A stretch of 54,580 nt of DNA, taken from Candidatus Alloclostridium intestinigallinarum. Its GTDB lineage: Bacteria > Bacillota > Clostridia > Christensenellales > UBA3700. A model generated the notes under the pieces. The model had not been told where the DNA came from. It worked only from the letters and a program-made list of their open reading frames with translations, and searched no databases. Positions within the stretch are counted from its first letter, which is position 1. Every line of letters begins with the position of its first letter. Shown here piece by piece: positions 27,259-35,574 of this stretch. The stretch lies in contig CAJFJA010000014.1 of the NCBI GenBank assembly GCA_904382605.1, forward strand, positions 1 through 54,580, given 5' to 3'. The position numbers and the translations under genes were made by a program.

Positions 27259-27271
27259 CGCACGCAGTAAA

Positions 27272-28468
27272 TTATTTGCTATCGCACAGCCAATCTGCCA
27301 TATCGCGTACGATAACCCCCTCGCGGTCATACGCCTCTGTGCGAGTGCGGGCAAGTATCGTTTTCGGATAAGAATCCTTTATTTGTAAAAGCGGCGCGAG
27401 CTCGCGCTCCATCGTTGACTGTGTGCTTATGTCGTCCGCCACTTGTATATAAAATTTTTCGTTGCGCTTTATCGCCACAAAATCTATCTCTTTTTTATAA
27501 AGTACCCCGGCATACACTTCATATCCGCGCCTGATCAGCTCCAAGGCGACGACGTTTTCTTCCGTTCTGCCTAAATCGAGATTACGAGTGCCCAGTTTTG
27601 CGTAGCGGAAAGAGTGGTCGCTCAGATAATATTTGTCGTTGCTTTGCAGATATTTTTTGCCGCGTATATCATATCTTCTCACCCTGTAAAAGGCAAAAGC
27701 GTTGCACAAATAGCGCATATAGGCGCTTACGGTAATGTTGTTTTCGCGTTCGCTGTGCGCGCTCAACGTCGCGGCGATGCCGCCGGGCGATGTCAGATTG
27801 GAAATATTGTCCATCAAAAAATCGGCTATTCTGTCTAAAAGTGCCGTGTTTTTCAACTTATATTTTCCCACGATGTCCCTTAATATCAAAGTGTCGAACA
27901 CCTCCGCGATATAGTCGTATTTGGCTTTTTCGTCTTTGTATAGATAAGAACCCGCCATTCCGCCTTCACGCAAGTATTTTTCGAAGGCGGCATATCTGTC
28001 CGTATAACCGAAGTATTGCAAAAACTCGGCAAATGAAAAAGGGAAAACGCTTACTTCAAACGTGCGCCCGGTAAATAGGGTAGCCAGATCCGACGAAAGC
28101 AAGAAAGCGTTGGAGCCTGTAACGTATATGTCGTACTTTTCTTCCGCGTGCAGACTGTTCAAAGCCTTTTCAAAACCATCGCACATCTGCACTTCGTCTA
28201 TGAGTAAAAAGTTATTCTTTTCCGCTTTATAGGCTTTGCTCACGTAGGAATAAAGAGATTTATAATTCAGTAATTCCGCATATTCCAGCAGGGAAAAATT
28301 TATATGAATTATATTAACGTTCGCAACGCTCCGTAAAACGTATTCCTTAAATGCTTCTAGCAATTTCGATTTACCGCTTCGTCTGACTCCCGTTATCACT
28401 TTGATGTCAGGAGTGCCCATTGCGTTTATCAATTTATCAAGATATTCTCTGCGCTCAATCAATTTCAT
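27272..28468 (-). CDS. AAA ATPase with DUF4143 domain
   Basis: This is a 398-residue P-loop ATPase of the AAA_14/DUF4143 family. These proteins are common in anaerobes and of uncertain function, often suspected as stress or mobile-element-linked ATPases. Walker A is GVRRSGKS (residues 27-34) and Walker B 'FLLIDEVQ' about residue 100, followed by sensor-like 'YVTGSNAFLL'. The DUF4143 domain starts after 'DYIAEVFDTLILRDIVGKY', and its C-terminal part has the restriction-nuclease-like 'EIDFVAIKRNEKFYIQV'. I chose ATG 28468 ('MKLIERREYL', the usual N-terminus) because a promoter lies just upstream and GAGG precedes it. It is AT-richer than its neighbours. It stands alone. Confidence 0.9.
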   Translation of the reverse strand: MKLIERREYLDKLINAMGTPDIKVITGVRRSGKSKLLEAFKEYVLRSVANVNIIHINFSLLEYAELLNYKSLYSYVSKAYKAEKNNFLLIDEVQMCDGFEKALNSLHAEEKYDIYVTGSNAFLLSSDLATLFTGRTFEVSVFPFSFAEFLQYFGYTDRYAAFEKYLREGGMAGSYLYKDEKAKYDYIAEVFDTLILRDIVGKYKLKNTALLDRIADFLMDNISNLTSPGGIAATLSAHSERENNITVSAYMRYLCNAFAFYRVRRYDIRGKKYLQSNDKYYLSDHSFRYAKLGTRNLDLGRTEENVVALELIRRGYEVYAGVLYKKEIDFVAIKRNEKFYIQVADDISTQSTMERELAPLLQIKDSYPKTILARTRTEAYDREGVIVRDMADWLCDSK

Positions 28469-28496
28469 TGTGCCAAACCTCAATATCGTTTTATTT

Positions 28497-28525
28497 ATTA
28501 TAGCATTTTCATTTATAAAAATCAA
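28497..28525 (-). promoter_or_regulatory. Promoter of the DUF4143 ATPase
   Basis: On the minus strand TTGATT (28525-28520) and TATAAT (28502-28497) are separated by 17 nt. Confidence 0.75.
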
Positions 28526-28596
28526 CGTTTTTTCATTTTTTATAAGTGAATACGCAATTCCGTTTATAAAATTTGAAATTTTTTCATTTTTTATAA
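28505..28596. repeat. Direct repeats upstream of the ATPase promoter
   Basis: An exact 18-mer TTTTTTCATTTTTTATAA occurs at 28528-28545 and 28579-28596, 51 bp apart, and a degenerate third copy (28505-28519) falls between the -10 and -35 boxes. These could be regulator-binding sites or simply AT-rich repeats. Confidence 0.6.
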
Positions 28597-28622
28597 ATAG
28601 ACACGCCTTGTAATCATAATCT

Positions 28623-28962
28623 TGTCAAGTACCACTTGACAGCGGCGAGCCGGAAGCGCCGTGCGCTTCACCACTTAACCGCATCGAAGTGACAAAACGG
28701 AACTTCAAGGCTTTTTCTCCGCAATGCTTTTGTTTTTTTAGTGTCAGTGGATATATAATTTTGTCCACTTTAGTGGACAGACCATTAAAAAATATTCGTA
28801 TATGTCTATACAAAGATTTTAGGTATAGACCTCTTTTCTTAATTCCGTAAGGTCCACTTTAGTGGACAGACTGATAAAAAATGCTTCCTACATATCTATA
28901 CCAAGATTTTTGGTATAGGCATCTCCCGGGGTTCATAAGAAAAGTGTCCACTTTAGTGGACA
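28623..28962. repeat. Palindrome array PAL1 + alternating PAL2/PAL3
   Basis: After one PAL1 (28623-28641) and one GAAGCGC hairpin (28653-28669), PAL2 and PAL3 alternate: PAL2 28762-28779, PAL3 28807-28826, PAL2 28851-28868, PAL3 28896-28918, PAL2 28945-28962. Centres are 43-48 bp apart. Nothing coding is seen in 28526-29139. Confidence 0.85.
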
Positions 28963-29045
28963 GCGGTAAACCGCGCCTGATTAAGCCTTGAACGGAGTGT
29001 GGGACACTCTCCTTGCAATGACGTGGCTTCCATCAAAACAAGCGG

Positions 29046-29079
29046 AAAAAGGCGGATACGATATAAAACCGTATCCGCC
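29046..29079 (-). terminator. Terminator of thrS
   Basis: On the minus strand GGCGGATACG (29079-29070) pairs with CGTATCCGCC (29060-29051), followed by TTTTT. Confidence 0.85.
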
Positions 29080-29139
29080 GTATCCTTTTTGTTTTTCGCT
29101 TAGCGAAGCGCCCTTAATTCGGCGCCTATTTTAACTTAA

Positions 29140-31077
29140 TCAGTCAAGGCGCTTGCTTTCGACGTCCTCTTTTACCTGTTTGATAAAGTCGTCAAGAGAG
29201 AATTTGCCCTTATCGCCTTCACCGCGGCGGCGTACGGAAACCACGTTTTCTTCCGCCTCTTTGTCGCCGATTATCAGCATATAAGGAATTTTTTCCATCT
29301 GCCAGCTGCGTATCTTGTAGCCGAGCGTTTCGTTGCGCGTATCTTCTTCCGCCCTGAGTCCCGCGGCGCGCAGGGCGGCGGTGATTTCACGCGCTTTGTC
29401 GCTGTTGCGGTCGGTCAGGCTTGCCACGCGCACCTGCGTAGGCGAAAGCCATACGGGGAACGCGCCCGCGAATTTTTCTATCAGCAGGGCGAGGGTGCGC
29501 TCGTAACAGCCGATGGAAGAGCGGTGGATTATATAAGGACGTTTCTTTTCGCCGTTTTCGTCGATATAGTTCATATCGAAGTTTTCTGCCAGGAACATAT
29601 CCACCTGCACGGTGATGAGCGTATCTTCTTTGCCGTGAACGTTCTTTATCTGAATATCCAGCTTGGGGCCGTAGAATGCCGCTTCGCCCTTTGCCTCCAC
29701 GTAATTTATGCCCAGATGGTCGAGCATACGGCGCATGGTGTCTTCCGCCTTATCCCAGATTTCAGGCTCGTTGATATATTTCTTCGTGTCGGAGGGGTCC
29801 CAGCGCGAGAAGCGGTAGGATACGTCCTTGTCCAGACCGAAGCATTTGAGCATATACTGTTCCAGAGCCACTACGTTTCTGAACTCTTCTTCCAGCTGTT
29901 CGGGGGTGACGATGAGGTGACCTTCGCTGAGCGTGAACTGGCGGATACGTATGAGTCCGTGCATTTCGCCGCTCGCTTCGTTACGGAACAGGGTGGAAGT
30001 CTCGCCGTATCTCAAAGGCAGATCGCGGTAAGATTTCAGTCCGTTGTTGTATATGGTGTACTGGAAGGGGCAGGTCATGGGGCGGAGCGCGTAGACTTCT
30101 TCGTCCTTTTCTTCGTCGCCGATTATGAACATTCCTTCCTTATAGTGGTCCCAGTGCCCGGATATCTTATACAGGTTGGATTTTGCCATATAAGGCGTTT
30201 TGGTGAGCAGATAGCCGCGCTTTTCCTCTTCGTCTTCCACGAATCTGGTCATTATCTGGAATATCTTCGCGCCCTTGGGCATGAGCAGGGGCAGACCCTG
30301 GCCGATGTTGTCGTCGGTCATGAAAATGCCGAGTTCGCGTCCCAGCTTGTTGTGGTCGCGCTTTTTCGCCTCTTCAAGGGCGGCGAGATGGTCGGCAAGG
30401 TCGGACTTCTTGTCAAAGCAGGTGCCGTAAATGCGCGAAAGCATCTTGTTCTTCTCGTTGCCGCGCCAGTATGCGCCCGTGAGCGAAGTCAGCTTAAATG
30501 CCTTTATCATACCCGTGGAAGGCAGGTGCGGACCTGCGCAAAGGTCGGTGAAGTCGCCCTGGCGGTAGAAGGATATCTCCGCGTCGGCGGGCAGGTCGTT
30601 TATCAGCTGCACTTTGTAATCTTCCTTGTAACCGCGCATGAGTTTCAAAGCCTCGCTCCTCGGCAGGGTGAAGCGTTCCAGCTTGTAATTGGCTTTTATT
30701 ATGTTCTTCATCTCCGCTTCGATACGGGGCAGATCGTCCATGGTTATGGGCGTAACAAAGTCTATATCGTAATAAAAACCGTTTTCTATGGCGGGTCCGA
30801 TTGCAAGTTTGCAGGTGGGGAATATGCTCTTCACCGCCTGCGCAAGGATATGCGCGCAGGTGTGGCGGTAAATCTTCCTGCCTTCCTCGTCCTTGAAGGT
30901 GAGAATTTCCAGACTGTGGTCGCCGTCCAGAACGTAGCCCAGCTCGCGGACAACGCCGTCCACCTTTGCTCCCAGCGCGGCGCGCGCCAGACCTTCGGAA
31001 ATTTTCGCCGCCGCTTCCTTAACGGTTATCGGCGCGTCGTATTCAAGGCTTGAGCCGTCTTTTAAAGTGAGTTTCAT
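29140..31077 (-). CDS. thrS: Threonyl-tRNA synthetase
   Basis: This 645-residue class II synthetase charges tRNA-Thr. The domains in order are: TGS (1-62, 'MKLTLKDGSSLEYDAPITV'), the second additional editing domain with 'RHTCAHILAQAV', the catalytic core, and the C-terminal anticodon-binding domain ('WLSPTQVRVASLTD'). The core has zinc ligand Cys in 'RPMTCPFQ', motif 2 'FRNEASGEMHGLIRIRQF' and motif 3 'IGCYERTLALLIEKF'. I chose ATG 31077 because GGAGGAG lies just upstream. A 54-codon upstream extension of the frame is not protein-like and overlaps the leader. Expression is controlled by a T-box upstream. Confidence 0.97.
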   Translation of the reverse strand: MKLTLKDGSSLEYDAPITVKEAAAKISEGLARAALGAKVDGVVRELGYVLDGDHSLEILTFKDEEGRKIYRHTCAHILAQAVKSIFPTCKLAIGPAIENGFYYDIDFVTPITMDDLPRIEAEMKNIIKANYKLERFTLPRSEALKLMRGYKEDYKVQLINDLPADAEISFYRQGDFTDLCAGPHLPSTGMIKAFKLTSLTGAYWRGNEKNKMLSRIYGTCFDKKSDLADHLAALEEAKKRDHNKLGRELGIFMTDDNIGQGLPLLMPKGAKIFQIMTRFVEDEEEKRGYLLTKTPYMAKSNLYKISGHWDHYKEGMFIIGDEEKDEEVYALRPMTCPFQYTIYNNGLKSYRDLPLRYGETSTLFRNEASGEMHGLIRIRQFTLSEGHLIVTPEQLEEEFRNVVALEQYMLKCFGLDKDVSYRFSRWDPSDTKKYINEPEIWDKAEDTMRRMLDHLGINYVEAKGEAAFYGPKLDIQIKNVHGKEDTLITVQVDMFLAENFDMNYIDENGEKKRPYIIHRSSIGCYERTLALLIEKFAGAFPVWLSPTQVRVASLTDRNSDKAREITAALRAAGLRAEEDTRNETLGYKIRSWQMEKIPYMLIIGDKEAEENVVSVRRRGEGDKGKFSLDDFIKQVKEDVESKRLD

Positions 31078-31192
31078 ATTTATTCTCCTCCGTCCGTCCT
31101 GCCAAAAAAAGCAACGGACAATTTTTTCTCTGATATTATGTTTGCTAAGGCGTTCTTCCGTGCGCTTCAGTTTATGCCGCTTGCGGTAAAAC

Positions 31193-31429
31193 AAAAAAGC
31201 CGTCCTTACGCATAAGGACGACTTGCGCCGTGGTTCCACCTTATTTTACGGATTACTCCGCCTTATTTCCGCGCTTGCGCCGCGCCGCGGTTCCCGTAAC
31301 AGCGGTGGTATTTCCAGGGGCGGACAGCTCTTCTTTCAGCCGCGGAAAAGCTCTCTTTGTGTCCGTATCAATGAAAACGTGTCCTCTGTCTGCCGCAGGG
31401 CGGCAGGAACGTATCTTTTTCGGTGAAAA
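31193..31429 (-). ncRNA. T-box leader of thrS
   Basis: The minus strand contains the T-box core AGGTGGAACCACG (31241-31229 and on) followed by the terminator GTCGTCCTTA-tgcg-TAAGGACGGC plus TTTTTT (31222-31193). Upstream, stem I-like sequence includes GAGAGC and 'GGAAATACCACC', in which ACC is a candidate threonine specifier. The logic is that uncharged tRNA-Thr pairs with the specifier and T-box and stabilises the antiterminator, turning on thrS. Confidence 0.92.
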
Positions 31430-31430
31430 T

Positions 31431-31459
31431 ATTATACCGCTATAAAATGCGGCTGTCAA
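31431..31459 (-). promoter_or_regulatory. Promoter of the thrS leader
   Basis: On the minus strand TTGACA (31459-31454) and TATAAT (31436-31431), both consensus, are separated by 17 nt. Confidence 0.92.
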
Positions 31460-31622
31460 GCCTTTTTAAGAAAAAAGTAACCGCGGCGGAACACTTTAAC
31501 CGAAAGCGCATTTTTCGCGCGCCGGGTCTGATATTTTCGTGCGGACAGCCCGGTATTTTCGTGCGGCGGCAGTCCGCCGGGGCGTATTTCAACGGTAAAA
31601 TTCCGCCGCAAAGTCAAATTAC

Positions 31623-31650
31623 TTGACACGCCGCGCGGAATAATTATATT
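31623..31650 (+). promoter_or_regulatory. Promoter of the TrpB-like gene
   Basis: TTGACA (31623-31628) and TATATT (31645-31650) are separated by 16 nt. The leader is about 50 nt and shows no recognisable riboswitch. Confidence 0.65.
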
Positions 31651-31707
31651 ATATATAAAAATATAAAGTACGCCCGTATCGGTTGGGTGCGGGTACAGGT
31701 AACGGAT

Positions 31708-33075
31708 ATGACTAAGATTCCCTATAAGATTTACATTCAGGAAAAGGATATGCCCAAAGCGTGGCTGAATGTCAAGGCGTTTATGAAGGAACAGCACGCG
31801 CCTTTCCTCAACCCCGCCACCCTGAAGCCGTGCACGAAGGACGACCTTCGTCCGGTATTCTGCGACGCGGTTATCGACCAGGAACTGAATACGACCGACA
31901 AACTTATAGAAATTCCCGACGGCATACGCGAGTTTTACCATATGTACAGACCTTCGCCCCTGTGCCGCGCGTACTTCCTGGAAAAAGCGCTGGACACTCC
32001 CGCGCATATCTACTATAAGTTCGAGGGCAACAACACTTCCGGCTCGCACAAGCTGAATTCCGCAATCGCCCAGGTTTATTACGCGAAGGAGCAGGGTATT
32101 ACCTCACTCACGACGGAAACGGGCGCGGGACAGTGGGGCACGGCGCTTTCCATGGCGTGCGCGTTCTACGGCGTGGATCTTAAAGTGTATATGGTAAAGG
32201 TATCCGCGCAGCAGAAGCCTTACCGCAGGGAAGTAATGCGCACCTACGGGGCGGAAGTCATCGCTTCCCCCTCCGACACCACGGAAGTGGGCAGGAAGAT
32301 TCTTGCCGAGCACCCCGACACGGGCGGTTCGCTCGGCTGCGCGATATCCGAGGCGGTGGAAACGGCGGTCAAAACGCCCAATTGCCGCTACGTGCTCGGA
32401 AGCGTGCTCGACCATGTGCTTCTGCACCAGTCCGTCATCGGTCTTGAAAGCAAAACCGCGCTCGATATGTACGGAGTTACGCCCGATATAGTCATAGGCT
32501 GCTGCGGAGGCGGCTCCAACTTCGGCGGACTTATCGCGCCCTTTATGGCGGACAGACTGGAAGGGAAGAACAATATCACGTTCGTGGGCGTAGAGCCTGC
32601 TTCCTGTCCTTCGCTTACGCGAGGCAGATACGCGTACGACTTCTGCGATACGGGCAGAATGACCCCTCTTGCCAAGATGTACACGCTGGGCAGCGACTTT
32701 ATCCCTTCGCCCAACCACGCGGGCGGTCTGCGCTATCACGGAATGTCCCCCGTCGTATCCAAACTGTACCACGACGGATATATCACCGCGCGCAGCGTAA
32801 CGCAGACGGAAGTGTTCAGGGCGGCGGAGCTGTTCGCAAGAACGGAAGGCACTTTCCCCGCGCCCGAGTCCTCGCACGCGATCGCGGCGGCGATAGACGA
32901 AGCCCTTAAATGCAAGGAAAGCGGCGAGAGCAAGGATATTCTCTTCGGTCTGACGGGTACGGGTTACTTCGATATGGCGGCGTACAAGTCCTTCAACGAC
33001 GGCACGATGACCGACTATATCCCCACCGACGAGGACCTGAAGCACGGATTCGATTCCCTTCCCAAGGTGGACTGA
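31708..33075 (+). CDS. TrpB-like PLP-dependent enzyme (TrpB2 type)
   Basis: This 455-residue pyridoxal-phosphate enzyme resembles the TrpB2 branch of the tryptophan synthase beta family. TrpB2 proteins join indole and serine to give tryptophan and often act without TrpA. The PLP lysine lies in 'EGNNTSGSHKLNSA'. The phosphate-binding Gly loop is 'GCCGGGSNFGG', and 'TETGAGQWGTALS' is the catalytic Glu region. The long N-terminal extension ('YKIYIQEKDMPKAWLNV') is typical of TrpB2. ATG 31708 is preferred over an in-frame GTG at 31687. No other trp genes are nearby, so it may salvage indole. It is monocistronic. Confidence 0.9.
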   Translation: MTKIPYKIYIQEKDMPKAWLNVKAFMKEQHAPFLNPATLKPCTKDDLRPVFCDAVIDQELNTTDKLIEIPDGIREFYHMYRPSPLCRAYFLEKALDTPAHIYYKFEGNNTSGSHKLNSAIAQVYYAKEQGITSLTTETGAGQWGTALSMACAFYGVDLKVYMVKVSAQQKPYRREVMRTYGAEVIASPSDTTEVGRKILAEHPDTGGSLGCAISEAVETAVKTPNCRYVLGSVLDHVLLHQSVIGLESKTALDMYGVTPDIVIGCCGGGSNFGGLIAPFMADRLEGKNNITFVGVEPASCPSLTRGRYAYDFCDTGRMTPLAKMYTLGSDFIPSPNHAGGLRYHGMSPVVSKLYHDGYITARSVTQTEVFRAAELFARTEGTFPAPESSHAIAAAIDEALKCKESGESKDILFGLTGTGYFDMAAYKSFNDGTMTDYIPTDEDLKHGFDSLPKVD

Positions 33076-33086
33076 CGGTAAAGCGG

Positions 33087-33185
33087 CGAGCCGCCGCAGG
33101 CTGATTACTCTGCGAAGAAAGCAACTTGGCATTATGGCTTTGTTGCTTCGCAGATTATCATGGGTGGAGCGCCACGCGCTCCCGC
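33087..33185 (+). repeat. R element, full copy (about 100 bp)
   Basis: Three stems are seen: GCGGC-gag-CCGCCGC, TGATTACTCTGCGAAG against CTTCGCAGATTATCA, and GGAGCGC-cac-GCGCTCC (33166-33182). The reverse complement of this element is nested in the MITE at 11262-11375. A partial copy lies at 42918-43000. Confidence 0.85.
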
Positions 33186-33253
33186 TTAAAGCGGGGCAGT
33201 GTGCCGATAAAATTTAATGAATCTTCAAAGAGGTCAGTTAGCTGATAAATATA

Positions 33254-33465
33254 CCCATACCCAACCTCAGTAGAACACTTTAATCGTACTGTTTTCGGCA
33301 TATTTGCACAATCTGCCGACTTGTTGTAGGTTACTACAACTGCGCGCCATCTCGCGCAAATCTGCTCGAAACCAGTTACGCTTAAAGCAAGGCATTTTAC
33401 AACCCGACATATACACATATTTTATGTTTTACCGTAAAATGTGTTCTACTGAGGTTGAATATGGG
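33254..33465. mobile_element. MITE copy 3
   Basis: The 212-bp element starts CCCATACCCAACCTCAG and ends GGTTGAATATGGG, flanked by TA (33252-33253, 33466-33467). The interior is shared with the copy in the AbiEii gene, with a short extra segment. No coding sequence is present. Confidence 0.88.
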
Positions 33466-33492
33466 TAGCAACTTCAAAGATTAATTATGGAT

Positions 33493-33535
33493 GCAACGTC
33501 ACACGTTGCTGTTCTACTGAGGTTGGGTATGGGTA
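33493..33535. repeat. Solo MITE end behind a GCAACGT hairpin
   Basis: GCAACGT-cac-ACGTTGC (33493-33509) is directly followed by one MITE right end (GTTCTACTGAGGTTGGG..., 33511-33533) and TA. This suggests a decayed second insertion. The rest of 33466-33675 has no gene. Confidence 0.7.
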
Positions 33536-33614
33536 TAATAAGTAAAAACCGGGGCGGCGCGTGGTTGCGCCGCTTTTTGGTTGCATTATATAAAAAGCCG
33601 TATATAAGGCGCGC

Positions 33615-33650
33615 GGAAAAAGAAAGCGCCGCAGAGCAATTCCGCGGCGC
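33615..33650 (-). terminator. Terminator of the EEP lipoprotein gene
   Basis: On the minus strand GCGCCGC (33650-33644) pairs with GCGGCGC (33632-33626), followed by a T-rich run. Confidence 0.85.
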
Positions 33651-33675
33651 TTCCGTGATAAGAGAAGGATGTTTT

Positions 33676-34542
33676 TTACTTCGTTTTGAACGTGGCGTAA
33701 AGCATAAAGTGGTCGGAGTAATCCGAGCGGGTAACTCCGCCTTTTGTAAGTTCCATGGTATCGCTTGTATATATGATATTGTCGATGCTCGATTCCTTTC
33801 CGTCCCCGGACCGGAAGGTGGGCAGCGGATTGGAGGGCGTTACCAGCATGGCGTATTTTCCGCTTTCGCCGAATACGGAAAATTCGTCCATATCCGCCAC
33901 GTTGAAGTCGCCCGAAAGCACTTTGTAGGGGCAGGGGTCGGAATCCATCAGTTCTATTATGAACTTCATCTGTTCAAGGCGCAGAAGATTGCCGTTCAGC
34001 TGTTCGTCCGTGAAGTCCAGGTGCGTGTTGTAGACTGCAATCTGCACCCCGCCGATCGTCACCAGATAGCGCGTCACAATGCGCGGTTCTATTCCTAGCT
34101 TGTAATTTTCGCCCGGATAGGGCAGAAAGAGGGAAATGGTATCGTCCGCCTTGTATTTCGACGCGGTCATCAGTCCGTAATAATCTCCGAATTCCCGAGT
34201 CATGGTCGGGGAGAAGAAACTCTCCTTCAGATTGCCGCCCGTCAGTATACTCACATAGCCGCCTTCTCCGCGCGGCGAGTCGTCCGAATCCACTTCCTGC
34301 AAGTTGGCTATATCCGCGCCGCTTTCGTCAATCTGCTCCGTTATTGACTGCATAAGCGCCCGCGACGAGCCGCCGCCGTGTACGTTATAGCTTACAAGCG
34401 TAAACTCGGTTTCGCCGCGCGCTCCCGTCACGCCGCGCGTTACGTCGTATTCGCCGTTTACGGGCACGGGAGTGCACGCGCACAATAAAGCCGTGATAAT
34501 CAGAACGGCAGCCGCCATAGTAATGCAAATTTTCCTCTTCAT
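33676..34542 (-). CDS. Secreted endonuclease/exonuclease/phosphatase-family lipoprotein
   Basis: This 288-residue protein has an N-terminal signal peptide ending in a lipobox-like 'ALLCAC' (residues about 18-23), so it is probably a membrane-anchored lipoprotein facing outwards. The mature part is an EEP (exonuclease/endonuclease/phosphatase) fold. It has 'SYNVHGGG' (Asn), 'NLQEVDS' (catalytic Glu), 'NTHLDF', 'LSGDFNVAD' (Asp/Asn), 'IDNIIYTSD' and the terminal catalytic 'SDHFML'. Members cleave nucleic acids, sphingomyelin or inositol phosphates, and the substrate is not predictable here. AGGAG precedes ATG 34542. It is transcribed alone, followed by a terminator. Confidence 0.88.
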   Translation of the reverse strand: MKRKICITMAAAVLIITALLCACTPVPVNGEYDVTRGVTGARGETEFTLVSYNVHGGGSSRALMQSITEQIDESGADIANLQEVDSDDSPRGEGGYVSILTGGNLKESFFSPTMTREFGDYYGLMTASKYKADDTISLFLPYPGENYKLGIEPRIVTRYLVTIGGVQIAVYNTHLDFTDEQLNGNLLRLEQMKFIIELMDSDPCPYKVLSGDFNVADMDEFSVFGESGKYAMLVTPSNPLPTFRSGDGKESSIDNIIYTSDTMELTKGGVTRSDYSDHFMLYATFKTK

Positions 34543-34701
34543 AATTCTCCTGAGCGTCCGGCGCAGAATATATTTTTATCGGGACATATATATTTTACCA
34601 CTATCGCGCTGCCTTTTCAAGTCCCGAGGCAAAACGCTTACGGAAAACGTAAGAAAGGCAGAAGCGTATGCGCCGCGGAGAATAAAAGGTGGGGGGAAAG
34701 A

Positions 34702-34732
34702 TATAAAATTACGGGCGCCGTCCGACGCCCGT
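34702..34732 (-). terminator. Terminator of the asd-dapA-dapB operon
   Basis: On the minus strand ACGGGCG (34732-34726) pairs with CGCCCGT (34717-34711), followed by AATTTTAT. Confidence 0.7.
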
Positions 34733-34745
34733 TTTGCCGTTTATG

Positions 34746-34835
34746 CAATGTTTTGCCGCAGAGTTTCGTTACCCGCCCGGCATCTTCAATGTTTTGCCGC
34801 AAAATTTTCCGCGGTTACTCGCCCAGCATCATTGA
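34746..34835. repeat. Imperfect duplication of the dapB 3' end
   Basis: Two about 42-bp units, 34746-34790 and 34787-34835, share CAATGTTTTGCCGCA and a TTAC(C/T)CGCC(C/A)GCATC core. The second contains the real dapB stop, and the first looks like a displaced former 3' end. Confidence 0.65.
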
Positions 34836-35570
34836 CATGGTGTACTTGCCGGGGGCTTTGCCCGCCACGTATTTGGCGGCGCGGACGGCTCCGACGGCGA
34901 ACACCATGCGGCTTTGCGCTTCGTGGGATATGGTGATGACCTCGTCCTTGCCGATGAACATGACGTCGTGTTTGCCCACTATCGTGCCGCCGCGTATGGA
35001 GTGAATGCCCATCTCGTTTACGTCGCGGCGCTTATTGGTTTCGTGCCTGCCGTAGACGAACTCCTTGCCGCCGTCGTACTGCGCCGCCACTTCCTTTGCA
35101 ATCGTCACGGCGGTGCCGGAAGGGGCGTCCACCTTCATGTTGTGGTGCGCTTCAACTATCTCCACGTCGTAGGCAAGACCGAGCGTTTTAGCCGCTCTTT
35201 TGGCAAGGTCTATCAAAAGATTTATGCCGAGTGAGAAGTTGCTCGCCTGGAACACGGGCACGCTTTTGCCCATCTCGTCGATTGCCGCCTGCTGGGCTTC
35301 GGAGTAGCCCGTGGTGGCGAGCACGAGCGCGCAGCCCGTCTTTTTCGCAAAGGCGAGAATGTCGTCTATCGTTTCCGCGCGGGAAAAGTCTATCACCACG
35401 TCCACCTTTTCCTTGACTTCGCAAGCGGAAGAGTAGACGGGGACTTTCACCGTTTCGGGCGCGTATTTATCCACGCCGCACACTACCTGTATGCCGTCCG
35501 TGTCGTTTATCGCGGAGATGACGTTCGCGCCCATCTTGCCGCCTATTCCGTAAATAAGTGCGTTTATCAT
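34815..35570 (-). CDS. dapB: 4-hydroxy-tetrahydrodipicolinate reductase
   Basis: This is the second dap step, NAD(P)H-dependent reduction of 4-hydroxy-tetrahydrodipicolinate on the way to diaminopimelate and lysine. It has 251 residues. The nucleotide-binding loop is 'YGIGGKMGANV', with 'VIDFSRAETIDDIL', then 'ATTGYS' and the catalytic 'EAHHNMKVDAPSGTA' (His-His with Lys). The gene starts 4 nt after the dapA stop, so translation is coupled. Being the last gene of a riboswitch-controlled operon fits lysine feedback. The 3' end adjoins a small duplication and a terminator. Confidence 0.96.
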   Translation of the reverse strand: MINALIYGIGGKMGANVISAINDTDGIQVVCGVDKYAPETVKVPVYSSACEVKEKVDVVIDFSRAETIDDILAFAKKTGCALVLATTGYSEAQQAAIDEMGKSVPVFQASNFSLGINLLIDLAKRAAKTLGLAYDVEIVEAHHNMKVDAPSGTAVTIAKEVAAQYDGGKEFVYGRHETNKRRDVNEMGIHSIRGGTIVGKHDVMFIGKDEVITISHEAQSRMVFAVGAVRAAKYVAGKAPGKYTMSMMLGE

Positions 35571-35574
35571 TTTT

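Noticed and set aside
19174..27354. Very long minus-strand open frames (about 480, 1137 and 974 codons) opposite the giant gene
   Set aside because: They are a by-product of the biased codon composition of the Thr/Gly/Ala-rich repeats. They lack ribosome-binding sites and promoters, are Arg/Gly/Tyr-rich without domain motifs, and the plus-strand protein has a signal peptide and clear modules.
29524..31053. Plus-strand frame of 509 codons opposite thrS
   Set aside because: It is a shadow of a highly conserved synthetase on the other strand, with no ribosome-binding site.
31078..31239. 54-residue N-terminal extension of threonyl-tRNA synthetase
   Set aside because: It overlaps the T-box terminator. 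The TGS domain begins at 31077 with a strong Shine-Dalgarno.
33487..34098. Plus-strand frame of 203 codons opposite the EEP lipoprotein
   Set aside because: It is antisense to a gene with a clear lipobox and catalytic motifs, starts in repeat sequence, and shows no domain.
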